From contig NZ_NESF01000001.1 in the NCBI RefSeq assembly GCF_003063665.1, positions 620,001 through 684,000 on the forward strand: a stretch of DNA of 64,000 bases, read 5' to 3'. This DNA comes from Limnohabitans sp. Hippo3 (lineage in GTDB: Bacteria; Pseudomonadota; Gammaproteobacteria; Burkholderiales; Burkholderiaceae_C). The position numbers and the translations under genes are program-made. Shown here in pieces: positions 1 to 7,321 of this stretch (within the stretch, counting starts at the first letter, position 1; the number at the start of each line of letters is the position of its first letter). The notes below the pieces were generated by a model. That model was not told the DNA's origin, searched no databases, and worked only from the letters and a program-made list of their open reading frames with translations.

Positions 1-534
1 GTACAGGCGACCGGCTGGGCCCATGAAGCGGCAGTCGATCAGTTTCACGTTGGCGGCTTTCTCAGCCTCGTTGGCCACCAGCAGCGCATACGACGAGGTG
101 GTCATCTCCATGATGTAGAGCGACTCGCCGGGCAAGAGCATGCTGCCCGATTTGCTGCGGTTGATCAAAAACGCGTGGTAGCCGTCGACCCGGTCAATCA
201 CTTTGGAGGCCAGGATTTCGGGCTTGAGCACGCTTTTCTCGCTCACACCCATGGCTTCGAGCACGGCCGCACCCGCCGACTTGACGGACGAGGAGGACTG
301 GCCGTGGAACTCCAGATAGCCGAACTGACGCTCGACCACCAGGTTGCCGGGCTTGACGTTGTCGTGCTTGAGCGCGATGTCGGTCAGCCACTCGATGTCC
401 ATGCCGGGGGCGACTTCGATCACCATGGCGGCGTCGTTGTGGCGCGGCAGAAAACCACGGGCGGTGGAGCCCAGCAAACACATCAATTGAGGCTGCAAGC
501 GGTCCAGAAAAATGTAACTGCGCAAAGTGGACAT
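1..534 (-). CDS. Bacterial microcompartment shell protein, tandem-domain (BMC-T) type, C-terminus cut by window edge
   Basis: The visible 178 codons encode a shell protein made of two BMC folds, roughly residues 5-90 and 105-178. The second holds the family hallmark YALLVANEAEKAANVKL followed by a glycine-rich GRLY turn. BMC-T proteins build trimeric pseudohexamers in the facets of polyhedral microcompartments and often have a gated pore. The start ATG sits 9 bases after the stop of the acylating aldehyde dehydrogenase, so the two are almost certainly cotranscribed. Family members are usually about 200-215 residues, so only the last 25-35 residues should be missing. No BMC-H or BMC-P shell gene is present; I expect them further left. 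Family assignment is from pattern recognition, and the permutation type cannot be decided here. Confidence 0.85.
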   Translation of the reverse strand, partial: MSTLRSYIFLDRLQPQLMCLLGSTARGFLPRHNDAAMVIEVAPGMDIEWLTDIALKHDNVKPGNLVVERQFGYLEFHGQSSSSVKSAGAAVLEAMGVSEKSVLKPEILASKVIDRVDGYHAFLINRSKSGSMLLPGESLYIMEMTTSSYALLVANEAEKAANVKLIDCRFMGPAGRLY

Positions 535-543
535 GGGGGGCTT

Positions 544-2049
544 TCAGCGAAGGTGTTCGAGTTCTTCCTGCACGATGCGCAGGACGGTGGCCTGAAGTTC
601 AGGCGTGAGGGTGGACAACTGGCCTGCAGCCGCTGGCACACCCGAAGACAGTGCGGCACCCGAGGCCATGGCCCCGGCCCAGCCACCCGGCAGCGGAAAG
701 GCGACGCGCTTCCAGTTGACCAGCAGCTCGGGGCCGACGTTGCAGTCCACCGAGCTTTTGCCTGCATACCCCGTGCCGATGGTGAAGGTGTAGGGCAAGC
801 CGGTGTTGGCGCCCGTGCTGTCGTGCACCGTGGAGCCGTTGACCACCACGCGGTAGTAGTCGAGCGCTGCGCCCCAGACCACCGCTTGCTCGGCGCTGGC
901 GGTATGGATGCTCGAGGTGTGGCCTGCGCCGCTGTGCTGCAGCATGAGGCGCGCCACGTCGACGGCCTGGTCCATGCCCGGCACCACCACACAGCCCAGA
1001 ATGGGCGAGAGCTTTTCCTTCAGCAGCACATGGCCCGGCTGCGGGTTGGCGATGGGGCAAACCAGCGCCTGGCAGTCGCGCGGCACCTGCACACCAGCGG
1101 CCTGGGCGATCTCAAACGCGGGGCTGCCCACCACCTTGCCGTTGAACTTGCCGCCGGGAAAGGCGTGGTGCTGGATCTTTTGTACTTCTTCCTCGGTGCA
1201 CACATGCGCACCCTGGCGGGCCAGGGCTTGTTGCATCTGTGCCGCGATGCCCGCGTGCAGCATGAGCACCGAAGGCGCCGAGCAGGGGCTGCCGTGGTCA
1301 AAGTTCTTGGCGGTGACGATGGTCTGTGCAGCGGCTTCGAGGTCGGCGCTGGCGTCCACATAAATCGGCACATTGCCCGAGCCCACGCCAATCGCGGGGT
1401 TGCCCGAGCCATAAGCCGCACGCACCATGGGCGTGCCGCCGGTGGCCAAAATCACGTCGGTGCGGGCGTCGCGCATCAGCGCGCCTGTGGCCTCGACCGT
1501 GGGGCGGGTCAGGATCTGCAGCGCATGGGCCGGGCCGCCGGCTTTTTCAATGGCCGCCTGCAATTCATTTGTCACGGCGGTGCAGCAGCCCAAAGCCACC
1601 GGGTGCGGCGAGATGACCAGCGCATTGCGCGTCATCAGGCACAGGATGGTCTTGAAGATGATGGTGGCCACCGGCGAGGTGGAGTTGGACAAGCCCACCA
1701 CCACACCGGCCGGGCGGCCAATCTCGACGATGCGCAAGGCATCGTTGCGGCGCACGCCGCCCAGGGCCACCTTGTCCCAGGCGTTGGGCGTGAGGGTGCA
1801 GGCGATCTGGTTCTTGGCGATCTTGTCGGCCACTTTGCCAATGCGGCTTTCGCGCACGGCCCACTCGGCATAAAACTCGGCACGCGGCAGCAAGGCCGCA
1901 GCCACTTCTTTGGCCACGCGCTTGGCTTCTTCTGGGGTCCACTGCGCGAGCGTGGCCGCGGCCTGCCGGGCGCGGCCCAGCAAGTCGCGGGCCTCCTGCA
2001 AGGCGGCCAGGTCGTGGTCGGCCAGGTCGATGGGGTTGCTTGAACTCAT
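544..2049 (-). CDS. CoA-acylating aldehyde dehydrogenase with C-terminal microcompartment-targeting helix
   Basis: A 501-residue enzyme of the EutE/PduP/SauS class that oxidises an aldehyde to an acyl-CoA with NAD+. The catalytic cysteine is C256 (context DHGSPCSAP). The family motif SNSTSP lies at about 121-126 and a cofactor-binding GSGN at about 224-227. After the core fold ends near residue 453 there is a Gly/Ala/Ser/Pro-rich linker (455-480), then a predicted amphipathic helix (482-501, TPELQATVLRIVQEELEHLR). That is the arrangement of encapsulation peptides that place enzymes inside microcompartments. It lies 19 bases after the dioxygenase gene and 9 bases before the shell gene. The natural aldehyde is inferred to be the dioxygenase product. 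A cytosolic sulfoacetaldehyde dehydrogenase is the main alternative, but the shell neighbour argues against it. Confidence 0.88.
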   Translation of the reverse strand: MSSSNPIDLADHDLAALQEARDLLGRARQAAATLAQWTPEEAKRVAKEVAAALLPRAEFYAEWAVRESRIGKVADKIAKNQIACTLTPNAWDKVALGGVRRNDALRIVEIGRPAGVVVGLSNSTSPVATIIFKTILCLMTRNALVISPHPVALGCCTAVTNELQAAIEKAGGPAHALQILTRPTVEATGALMRDARTDVILATGGTPMVRAAYGSGNPAIGVGSGNVPIYVDASADLEAAAQTIVTAKNFDHGSPCSAPSVLMLHAGIAAQMQQALARQGAHVCTEEEVQKIQHHAFPGGKFNGKVVGSPAFEIAQAAGVQVPRDCQALVCPIANPQPGHVLLKEKLSPILGCVVVPGMDQAVDVARLMLQHSGAGHTSSIHTASAEQAVVWGAALDYYRVVVNGSTVHDSTGANTGLPYTFTIGTGYAGKSSVDCNVGPELLVNWKRVAFPLPGGWAGAMASGAALSSGVPAAAGQLSTLTPELQATVLRIVQEELEHLR

Positions 2050-2068
2050 GTCAGAGGGCGTCCCGGGT

Positions 2069-3127
2069 TCAACGGCGTTGCGCTGCGGCGGCCACGGCGT
2101 TCAGGTCCACACTTTCCAGCGCGCTGAAAATCGCTTCCACCGCCTGCTTTTCACGCGGACTGGCCGCCTGCATGCGGGTGGTGTCCAGCAATTGGCGCAT
2201 CACCGAGGGCTGGCCACCTGTGCCGGCGCTGCTGGCGGCACCGGGGTTGTAGGTGGGCACAAAGCTGCCGCAGGTCATGCGCTGACCAGCGCGGTAGTGC
2301 GGGGCGTAATCGAACACGGCGTAGTGCTGCGTGGCGCAGTTGTCCCACATGGCGACCGAGTCCTTTTCCCAGCGGAAGCGCACCATGAACTCGGGCTTCT
2401 TGATCCACTCGTAGAGCATGTTCAGCAAGGCTTCGGACAAGTCCATGTGCATGCCCAGCAGGCGCTTGGTCCAGATCGAGTTGACGAACAGGATCTTGCG
2501 TCCGGTGTAGGGGTGCGTGATCACGGCCGGGTGCGTCACTGTGGGCGTGTTCTCGATCATCTTGCACTCTTGGGCATTGGCCGTGACCATCATGCCGCTC
2601 TTGGCCGAGGCGCGCTGTGCCAGGCGCTCGTGCACGTTGATGCGGCGGAAATGCCAGGGCAGATCGTGGTCGGCCTGCAGGCCTTCGAGCATCTGCTGCA
2701 TGCCGGGGTTGAGCGCATCGAACGCGGCGCCCGCGTGCATCCACATGGTGTCACCACCCGAAGGGGGCAAGTCGGTGATGCGCAGGATGGACACCATGTT
2801 GGGTTTCTTGCGGAAGGTCACGTCGGTGTGCCAGCGGTCAGTCTCGGGGGCTTCATGGCCCTGGTTGGAAATCAGCTGGATTTGAGGGTGGCCTTCTACA
2901 TGCGGGAAGAACTCGTGCTGCTCCATCTCGCCAAAGTTCTGGCCCAGGCGGATGTAGGACTCGGGCTTCAGGGCCTGCTTGCGGAAGAACACCACGCCGT
3001 ATTGCCACAGCGCCTTCTTGATTTCTTCGTAGACGTCCTCTGAGCGGGTGTTGTTCAGGTCCACGCCGCTGATCATGCCGCCGATGGTGGGGGTCAACGG
3101 GTCGACCTGGATGTGACGGAAGCTCAT
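2069..3127 (-). CDS. TauD/TfdA-family Fe(II)/2-oxoglutarate dioxygenase, probable sulfonate dioxygenase
   Basis: A 352-residue cytoplasmic dioxygenase that would hydroxylate its substrate next to the leaving group with O2 and 2-oxoglutarate. In E. coli TauD this releases sulfite and an aldehyde. Iron ligands are H100, D102 (WHTDVTF) and H268 (ATQHYAVFDY). R279 falls where TauD R266 binds 2-oxoglutarate. The TauD sulfonate-pocket residues H70, V102 and R270 correspond to H71, V103 and R283, with identical spacing, while TauD Y73 is a Phe and F206 a Trp. The start was moved 13 codons inside the longest frame because AAGGAG stands 7 bases before this ATG. Substrate is inferred: taurine, isethionate or another short alkanesulfonate fits best, but related enzymes act on non-sulfonates. 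Confidence 0.88.
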   Translation of the reverse strand: MSFRHIQVDPLTPTIGGMISGVDLNNTRSEDVYEEIKKALWQYGVVFFRKQALKPESYIRLGQNFGEMEQHEFFPHVEGHPQIQLISNQGHEAPETDRWHTDVTFRKKPNMVSILRITDLPPSGGDTMWMHAGAAFDALNPGMQQMLEGLQADHDLPWHFRRINVHERLAQRASAKSGMMVTANAQECKMIENTPTVTHPAVITHPYTGRKILFVNSIWTKRLLGMHMDLSEALLNMLYEWIKKPEFMVRFRWEKDSVAMWDNCATQHYAVFDYAPHYRAGQRMTCGSFVPTYNPGAASSAGTGGQPSVMRQLLDTTRMQAASPREKQAVEAIFSALESVDLNAVAAAAQRR

Positions 3128-3162
3128 TCTTGTATCTCCTTGATGTGACAAAACAGCCCGGC

Positions 3163-3918
3163 TCATTGCCAGTGCAGCAAACGTTTTTCGAGCCAGGTCA
3201 TGGTGCGCACCACGGCCACGCCCAGGAGGGCCAGCACCAGCAGCAGCGCCATCACGCCATTGACTTCAAAGGTGGAGCCCAGGTAGGCCAGGGACTGACC
3301 CAGGCCTTTTTCCGAGGCGATGATTTCGGCCCCGATCACGCCCAACATGGCGTAGATCAGGCCCAGGCGCAGGCCCGAGAAGATGACCGGCACCGCGCCG
3401 GGCAAAGTCACCTGGAAGAAGGTGGTCACGGCGCTGGAACCCAGCGTCTTGCACAGCGTGACGTGGTCCTGACTCACGCCGCGAATGCCGGCCACCGTGC
3501 TGGACAGCACGATGAAAAAGGTCAGGCTGCAACCGACGGCGATCTTGGAGCCCAGGCCCAGACCAAACCACAGGATGAACAGCGGCGCCAGCGCAATGCG
3601 GGGCATCACGTTCATGGCGTTGAAGTAGGGGTCGAGGAATTTCTCGACCTTGGGGAAAGCCACAAACAGCAGGCCCACAGCCAAGGCGGCCGAGCTGCCC
3701 AAGGCAAACGAGATCAGCGTGCCCGCCATGGTCCAGCCCAGATCGGTCCAGAGCTTGCCGGTGGCGATGTTGCTCCACAAAAATTTGATGACGCCGCTGG
3801 GTTGACCCACAAAGGTGGGGTCCAGCCAGCGGTTGAAGGTGAGCCACTCGCCCAGCGCCAGCAGCACGGCGATGAACACGATGTGGGCAGCGCCCCAGCG
3901 GAATGTGTCAGCCTTCAT
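3163..3918 (-). CDS. ABC transporter permease, SsuC/TauC (nitrate/sulfonate) type
   Basis: A 251-residue inner-membrane permease of the family that imports taurine, alkanesulfonates, nitrate or pyrimidine precursors. There are about six hydrophobic segments. The EAA-type coupling loop is degenerate and lies around residues 160-180. The chosen ATG overlaps the end of the ATPase gene by 11 bases and has GGAG just upstream; a longer frame begins 17 codons earlier without a good ribosome site. Directly followed by the dioxygenase gene (35 bases), which ties uptake to the first catabolic step. Confidence 0.85.
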   Translation of the reverse strand: MKADTFRWGAAHIVFIAVLLALGEWLTFNRWLDPTFVGQPSGVIKFLWSNIATGKLWTDLGWTMAGTLISFALGSSAALAVGLLFVAFPKVEKFLDPYFNAMNVMPRIALAPLFILWFGLGLGSKIAVGCSLTFFIVLSSTVAGIRGVSQDHVTLCKTLGSSAVTTFFQVTLPGAVPVIFSGLRLGLIYAMLGVIGAEIIASEKGLGQSLAYLGSTFEVNGVMALLLVLALLGVAVVRTMTWLEKRLLHWQ

Positions 3919-4708
3919 GTTTGCTCCAGCCAGATTCCAGGTGCGACCAGAGTTGCGCATACAGCTCATGGAAATGCGGGTCTTTTTGCAGCTCGCGGAT
4001 CGAGCGCGGGCGTGGCAGGTCGATGGCGATGTCGGCCACGATGCGCCCGGGGCGCGAGGTCATGACCACCACCCGGTCGGACACGGCCACGGCCTCGGAC
4101 AGGTCGTGCGTGACAAACAGCACCGACTGTTGGTGCTGCTGGCACAGGCGCAGCAACAGGTCTTCGAGTTGCAGCTTGGTTTGCGCATCCAGCGCGCCAA
4201 AGGGCTCGTCCATCAAGAGCAGGGGCGAGCCCATGGCGAAGGTTCGCGCCAGGGCCACGCGCTGGCGCATGCCGTGCGACAGGGCCTTGGGCAAAGCGTT
4301 TTCAAAACCGGCCAGACCGACTTCCTGCAGCATGGCGCGGGCGCGCTCTTCGGCTTGGGCACGCGGCACACCGCGCACTTCCATGCCGAACATGGCGTTG
4401 CCCAAAGCGGTTTTCCAGGGCATGAGACTGTCGCGGGCCAGCATGTAGCCGACCTGCGGGTTGCCCTGGCGCGGCGCTTGCCCATTGACTTGCAAGCCGC
4501 CTTGGCCGGTGTGCGGCACCAGCCCGGCGGCCAGGTTCAGCAGCGTGGTTTTGCCACAACCGCTGGGACCCACCAGGGAAACAAACTCGCCTTGACGGAC
4601 ATGCAGCGTCACATCGGACAGCACCTGCTTGGTGCCATCGAAGCTCAGGTGCACGCCATCGGCAGCGATGGCCAGAGACGTTGCGCTCAATTCAGGTGCT
4701 CCACTCAT
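3908..4708 (-). CDS. ABC transporter ATP-binding protein, SsuB/TauB type
   Basis: A 266-residue nucleotide-binding subunit. It has Walker A (GPSGCGKTT), a Walker B/D-loop block (LLLMDEPFGALDAQ) and the H-loop histidine (FVTHDLSEA). The signature reads ALSHGMRQRV where relatives have LSGGM, so a normally conserved Gly is His. It powers the permease encoded immediately downstream, whose start it overlaps. The Q-loop region shows the usual DSLMPWKT. The product should sit on the cytoplasmic face with the permease dimer. Overall similarity to TauB/SsuB is clear; the transported compound is inferred from the neighbouring TauD-like enzyme. Confidence 0.88.
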   Translation of the reverse strand: MSGAPELSATSLAIAADGVHLSFDGTKQVLSDVTLHVRQGEFVSLVGPSGCGKTTLLNLAAGLVPHTGQGGLQVNGQAPRQGNPQVGYMLARDSLMPWKTALGNAMFGMEVRGVPRAQAEERARAMLQEVGLAGFENALPKALSHGMRQRVALARTFAMGSPLLLMDEPFGALDAQTKLQLEDLLLRLCQQHQQSVLFVTHDLSEAVAVSDRVVVMTSRPGRIVADIAIDLPRPRSIRELQKDPHFHELYAQLWSHLESGWSKHEG

Positions 4709-4741
4709 GCAAACAGTCGGTCAGGTCGGTGGCTGCAGCAA

Positions 4742-5746
4742 TCAGCGCAATTGCAAGATCTTGCTGGTGTCGAACTTTTTGTCGATCTGCTGGGTGTTGT
4801 GCAGGTAGTCGGCCGCGTGCTGCAAGGCTTTGGGGTCGAGCGAAAAACGCACGCCGCTGATCGAGTTGCGCAAGGAGGCTTCGACCGCTGCGGCACCGGC
4901 AGGGCCGTCGATCTTGAAGGTGTCGTTGATCACCTTGAGCACGGCCGCAAAGTTGGCCGGGTTCTGGGCAAAGGCCTCGGCCTCGCGCATGGCCTTGGCA
5001 AAAGCGTCGAGCGCGGCACCGTTCTTTTGTGCGAAGTCACCGCGCACCGTCATCGGGCCAGAAGCGCCGTTGAGCTTGGTGATGGCCTCTGGGCCTTCAC
5101 CCTTGCGCGGGTCCACGATCACACGGCACACCTTCATGGCCGAGCAGAAGCCATCCATGGGCGCGAACAGCATCACCGCGTCGATTTGCTTGTTGGCAAT
5201 GGCGGGCAAGGCGGTATTAGGGGCACCCACGGGCACGATGGTCACATCGCTGCCGGACATGCCAGCACCCTTGAGCATGTCGAGTAACTGGAATTCAGCG
5301 CCGGAGCCACGGGCTGTCACACCCACTTTCTTGCCCTTGAGGTCGGCCATCACGGCGGGGTAGCCTTTGGCGGCGTTGGGTGTTTCGGTGTGGGCACCGG
5401 CCATCAAAAAGAAGATGTTATCGCGTGCCGCGTTGCCGATGATCTTGAGGTCAGCGCCTTTGTTGGCGGCCTGGATCACCACTTCAGACGGACCGAAAGC
5501 GATGTCGATGTCACCGGCCAACAGCGTCTGGATGCCCAAGGGGCCTGCGGGGATGGTCTTGAGCTCGCACTTGATGCCGTTTTTCTCGCAGTAACCGTTG
5601 GCAGCAGCCACGCGGGTGATCATGTTGCCAAGACCAGGGTAATCCTGGATGCGCAGGGTGGTGGTCTGCGCCATGGCAGTGGTGCCCAGGGTCAGGGCCA
5701 ATGCACCGATGGCGGTGCGCAAGAAGGCGGGGGCTGAAAAGGTCAT
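4742..5746 (-). CDS. Periplasmic substrate-binding protein, NMT1/TauA/SsuA-like
   Basis: A 334-residue exported binding protein and the first gene of the microcompartment/dioxygenase operon. A Sec signal peptide (residues 1-27, hydrophobic FLRTAIGALALTLG, cleavage after AMA) precedes a type II periplasmic-binding fold. Segments such as LLAGDIDIAFGPSE and KGKKVGVTARGSG are typical of NMT1-like proteins. GGAG six bases before the ATG at 5746 decides the start; an upstream in-frame ATG gives nine extra charged residues. Spacing to the ATPase gene is 33 bases. Likely delivers the sulfonate (or other small organic anion) to the SsuBC-type importer. Confidence 0.85.
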   Translation of the reverse strand: MTFSAPAFLRTAIGALALTLGTTAMAQTTTLRIQDYPGLGNMITRVAAANGYCEKNGIKCELKTIPAGPLGIQTLLAGDIDIAFGPSEVVIQAANKGADLKIIGNAARDNIFFLMAGAHTETPNAAKGYPAVMADLKGKKVGVTARGSGAEFQLLDMLKGAGMSGSDVTIVPVGAPNTALPAIANKQIDAVMLFAPMDGFCSAMKVCRVIVDPRKGEGPEAITKLNGASGPMTVRGDFAQKNGAALDAFAKAMREAEAFAQNPANFAAVLKVINDTFKIDGPAGAAAVEASLRNSISGVRFSLDPKALQHAADYLHNTQQIDKKFDTSKILQLR

Positions 5747-5887
5747 GTCGTCTCCGTTGTTTGAACGTTGCACTTGCTCTTAAGTTCAACTGGCACGATT
5801 TAAGCCCCTGTGACACACTCGAATTGTTTCTGATGTGACAATTTAGGGGAAAGCACTCAAAATAATCCGAGACACTCCTGCGACGAC
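5747..5887. promoter_or_regulatory. Divergent control region between the microcompartment operon and the Crp/Fnr-type gene
   Basis: This 141-base divergent spacer must hold both promoters. It contains an inverted repeat AATTGT-N10-ACAATT (5822-5843), whose 22-base span equals a Crp/Fnr-family site. TGTGACA occurs twice as direct copies 25 bases apart (5809-5815 and 5834-5840), and there is a wider inverted repeat TTGAAC-N17-GTTCAA (5761-5789) close to the SBP start. No convincing sigma-70 boxes were found. The 22-base palindrome is the best candidate operator for the adjacent regulator; this is inference. Confidence 0.5.
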
Positions 5888-6622
5888 ATGGCCCCGCCCT
5901 CCTCCTCCAAACCTGCACCCAAGCCCACAGCAAAACGCCAGATGGCCAAGCGCCATGCGGTGTTCAAGGCACTGGACGCCGATGTCTTCACACAGGCCTG
6001 GGCAGAAAACTCGGCCCTCACGACACGCTCTGCACAAGCCCTGCAAAGTGTGGGGGTGGTGCGCCCATGGCGTGATGGCCAAGTCGTGCTCAGCCGCGGC
6101 CAACCCACCTCGACAGCCCTGCTGCTGATGAAAGGCCGTTTGCGTGTGAGCGTGACCACGCCCGAAGGCGAGGAGCAATTGCTGCGCTGGATGCTGCCCG
6201 GAGAAATTTCGGGCCTGAGCTCGGTGTTTGCTGAAACCACTTACCCGGCCGACCTCGTGTCGGTAGGGCCCAGCCAGGTGCTGCACATTGAGCGGACCCG
6301 CTTGATCGACCTGATCAGTCGCGATCCTGTGGTGGCCGTGGACCTGTTGCGCATCCTGGGTTTGCGCATCAACCAGTTGTTTGACACCCTGGCGGACCAA
6401 GGCATGCACAGCCTGGAACAACGCGTATGGGCCGCCCTGGAGCGCATCGCCAAATTCAACAGTGTGAAAGTTCCCGACGGCGTGATGCTGCGCGTGAGCC
6501 AGACCGACCTGGCGCAAGCTGCATCGGCTTCGCGCCAGCGCGTGAACCAGCAACTGCGCCACTTCCAAGACCAAGGCCTGATCCGCCTGGGCTATCGCAA
6601 CATTGTTTTGCTGCGCCAATGA
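5888..6622 (+). CDS. Crp/Fnr-family transcriptional regulator
   Basis: A 244-residue regulator. After a basic, Pro/Lys-rich N-terminal tail (1-25), a cyclic-nucleotide-binding-like beta-barrel spans about 50-150 (GQPTSTALLLMKGRLRVSV, LPGEISGLSSVF). A long dimer helix follows, then a Crp-type winged helix at about 195-240 with recognition helix SASRQRVNQQLRHF. No Fe-S cysteines of the Fnr kind are present, so the effector is unknown. It is transcribed divergently from the SBP-dioxygenase-microcompartment operon across 141 bases containing a Crp-sized palindrome, so I infer it controls that operon and probably itself. The ribosome site is weak. Confidence 0.85.
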   Translation: MAPPSSSKPAPKPTAKRQMAKRHAVFKALDADVFTQAWAENSALTTRSAQALQSVGVVRPWRDGQVVLSRGQPTSTALLLMKGRLRVSVTTPEGEEQLLRWMLPGEISGLSSVFAETTYPADLVSVGPSQVLHIERTRLIDLISRDPVVAVDLLRILGLRINQLFDTLADQGMHSLEQRVWAALERIAKFNSVKVPDGVMLRVSQTDLAQAASASRQRVNQQLRHFQDQGLIRLGYRNIVLLRQ

Positions 6623-6674
6623 CATCGACCACACGCGCAGCGCATACTGACCTCTTTTTCAACCGGAGACTTCC

Positions 6675-7190
6675 ATGACCCTTTCCATGTCCAGCGCCAG
6701 CTTGCCCGTGTGCACCCGCATGCTGAGCAACCTGAACCACATCCTGAGCAAGGCCGAGCAATTTGTTGAGGCCAAAAAAATCGACCCTACGGCGCTGACC
6801 ACCTACCGCCTCGCACCCGACATGTTCCCCTTCACGCGCCAGGTGCTGATCGCCTGCGATGCGGTCAAGAATGGCGTGGCCCGCATTTCCGGCGTGGAAG
6901 CGCCCAAATTCGACGACAACGAGACCACCTTCGCGCAACTGCAGGAACGCATCCAGAAAACGCTGGCCTTCATCGCCACCGTGCCTGCCTCGGCGCTGGA
7001 CGGCACGGAGGACAAGGAAATCACCTTCCCGGCAGGCCCGGGCAAGACCCGCACCATGACGGGTCAGGCCTATCTGTGCAACTGGATGCTGCCCAACATG
7101 TATTTCCACATCACCACGGCCTACGCCATCCTGCGGCACAACGGAGTGGAAGTGGGCAAGGTCGACTACCTGATGGGCGCGCAGGGCTGA
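6675..7190 (+). CDS. DUF1993 family protein
   Basis: A 171-residue cytoplasmic protein matching the DUF1993 pattern: N-terminal MxxxxLxNLxxILxKAE, the TYRLAPDMFPFTRQV block near residue 38 and a C-terminal LPNMYFHITTAYAILRHNG. The family is thought to have a DinB-like four-helix fold, with no established reaction. CGGAGA lies nine bases before the ATG. It follows the Crp/Fnr-type gene by 52 bases on the same strand and could be read from the same promoter. A role with the microcompartment operon is possible but nothing in the sequence shows it. Confidence 0.8.
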   Translation: MTLSMSSASLPVCTRMLSNLNHILSKAEQFVEAKKIDPTALTTYRLAPDMFPFTRQVLIACDAVKNGVARISGVEAPKFDDNETTFAQLQERIQKTLAFIATVPASALDGTEDKEITFPAGPGKTRTMTGQAYLCNWMLPNMYFHITTAYAILRHNGVEVGKVDYLMGAQG

Positions 7191-7321
7191 AGAAGTTCCG
7201 GGGCCCTCAGCCACCCGATCCAAACTGTCCCAAACCCCATGCCCAAAGCTGTGGACAAGTAGAGGGACAAGCCGCCAAAGCCCCACCCCTCAAGGGCTGG
7301 CGGGGTGTGCTTAAAAAAGCA

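Noticed and set aside
175..2043. Open frame of 622 codons on the plus strand
   Set aside because: It is antisense to the aldehyde dehydrogenase and shell genes. Its translation is rich in His, Gly, Ala and Arg with no recognisable domain, as expected from a high-GC shadow frame.
1..6622. Plain TauABCD sulfur-starvation operon
   Set aside because: The acylating dehydrogenase with a targeting-like tail and the BMC-T gene in the same tight operon point to a carbon/energy route in a compartment. A simple sulfur-scavenging reading leaves both unexplained.
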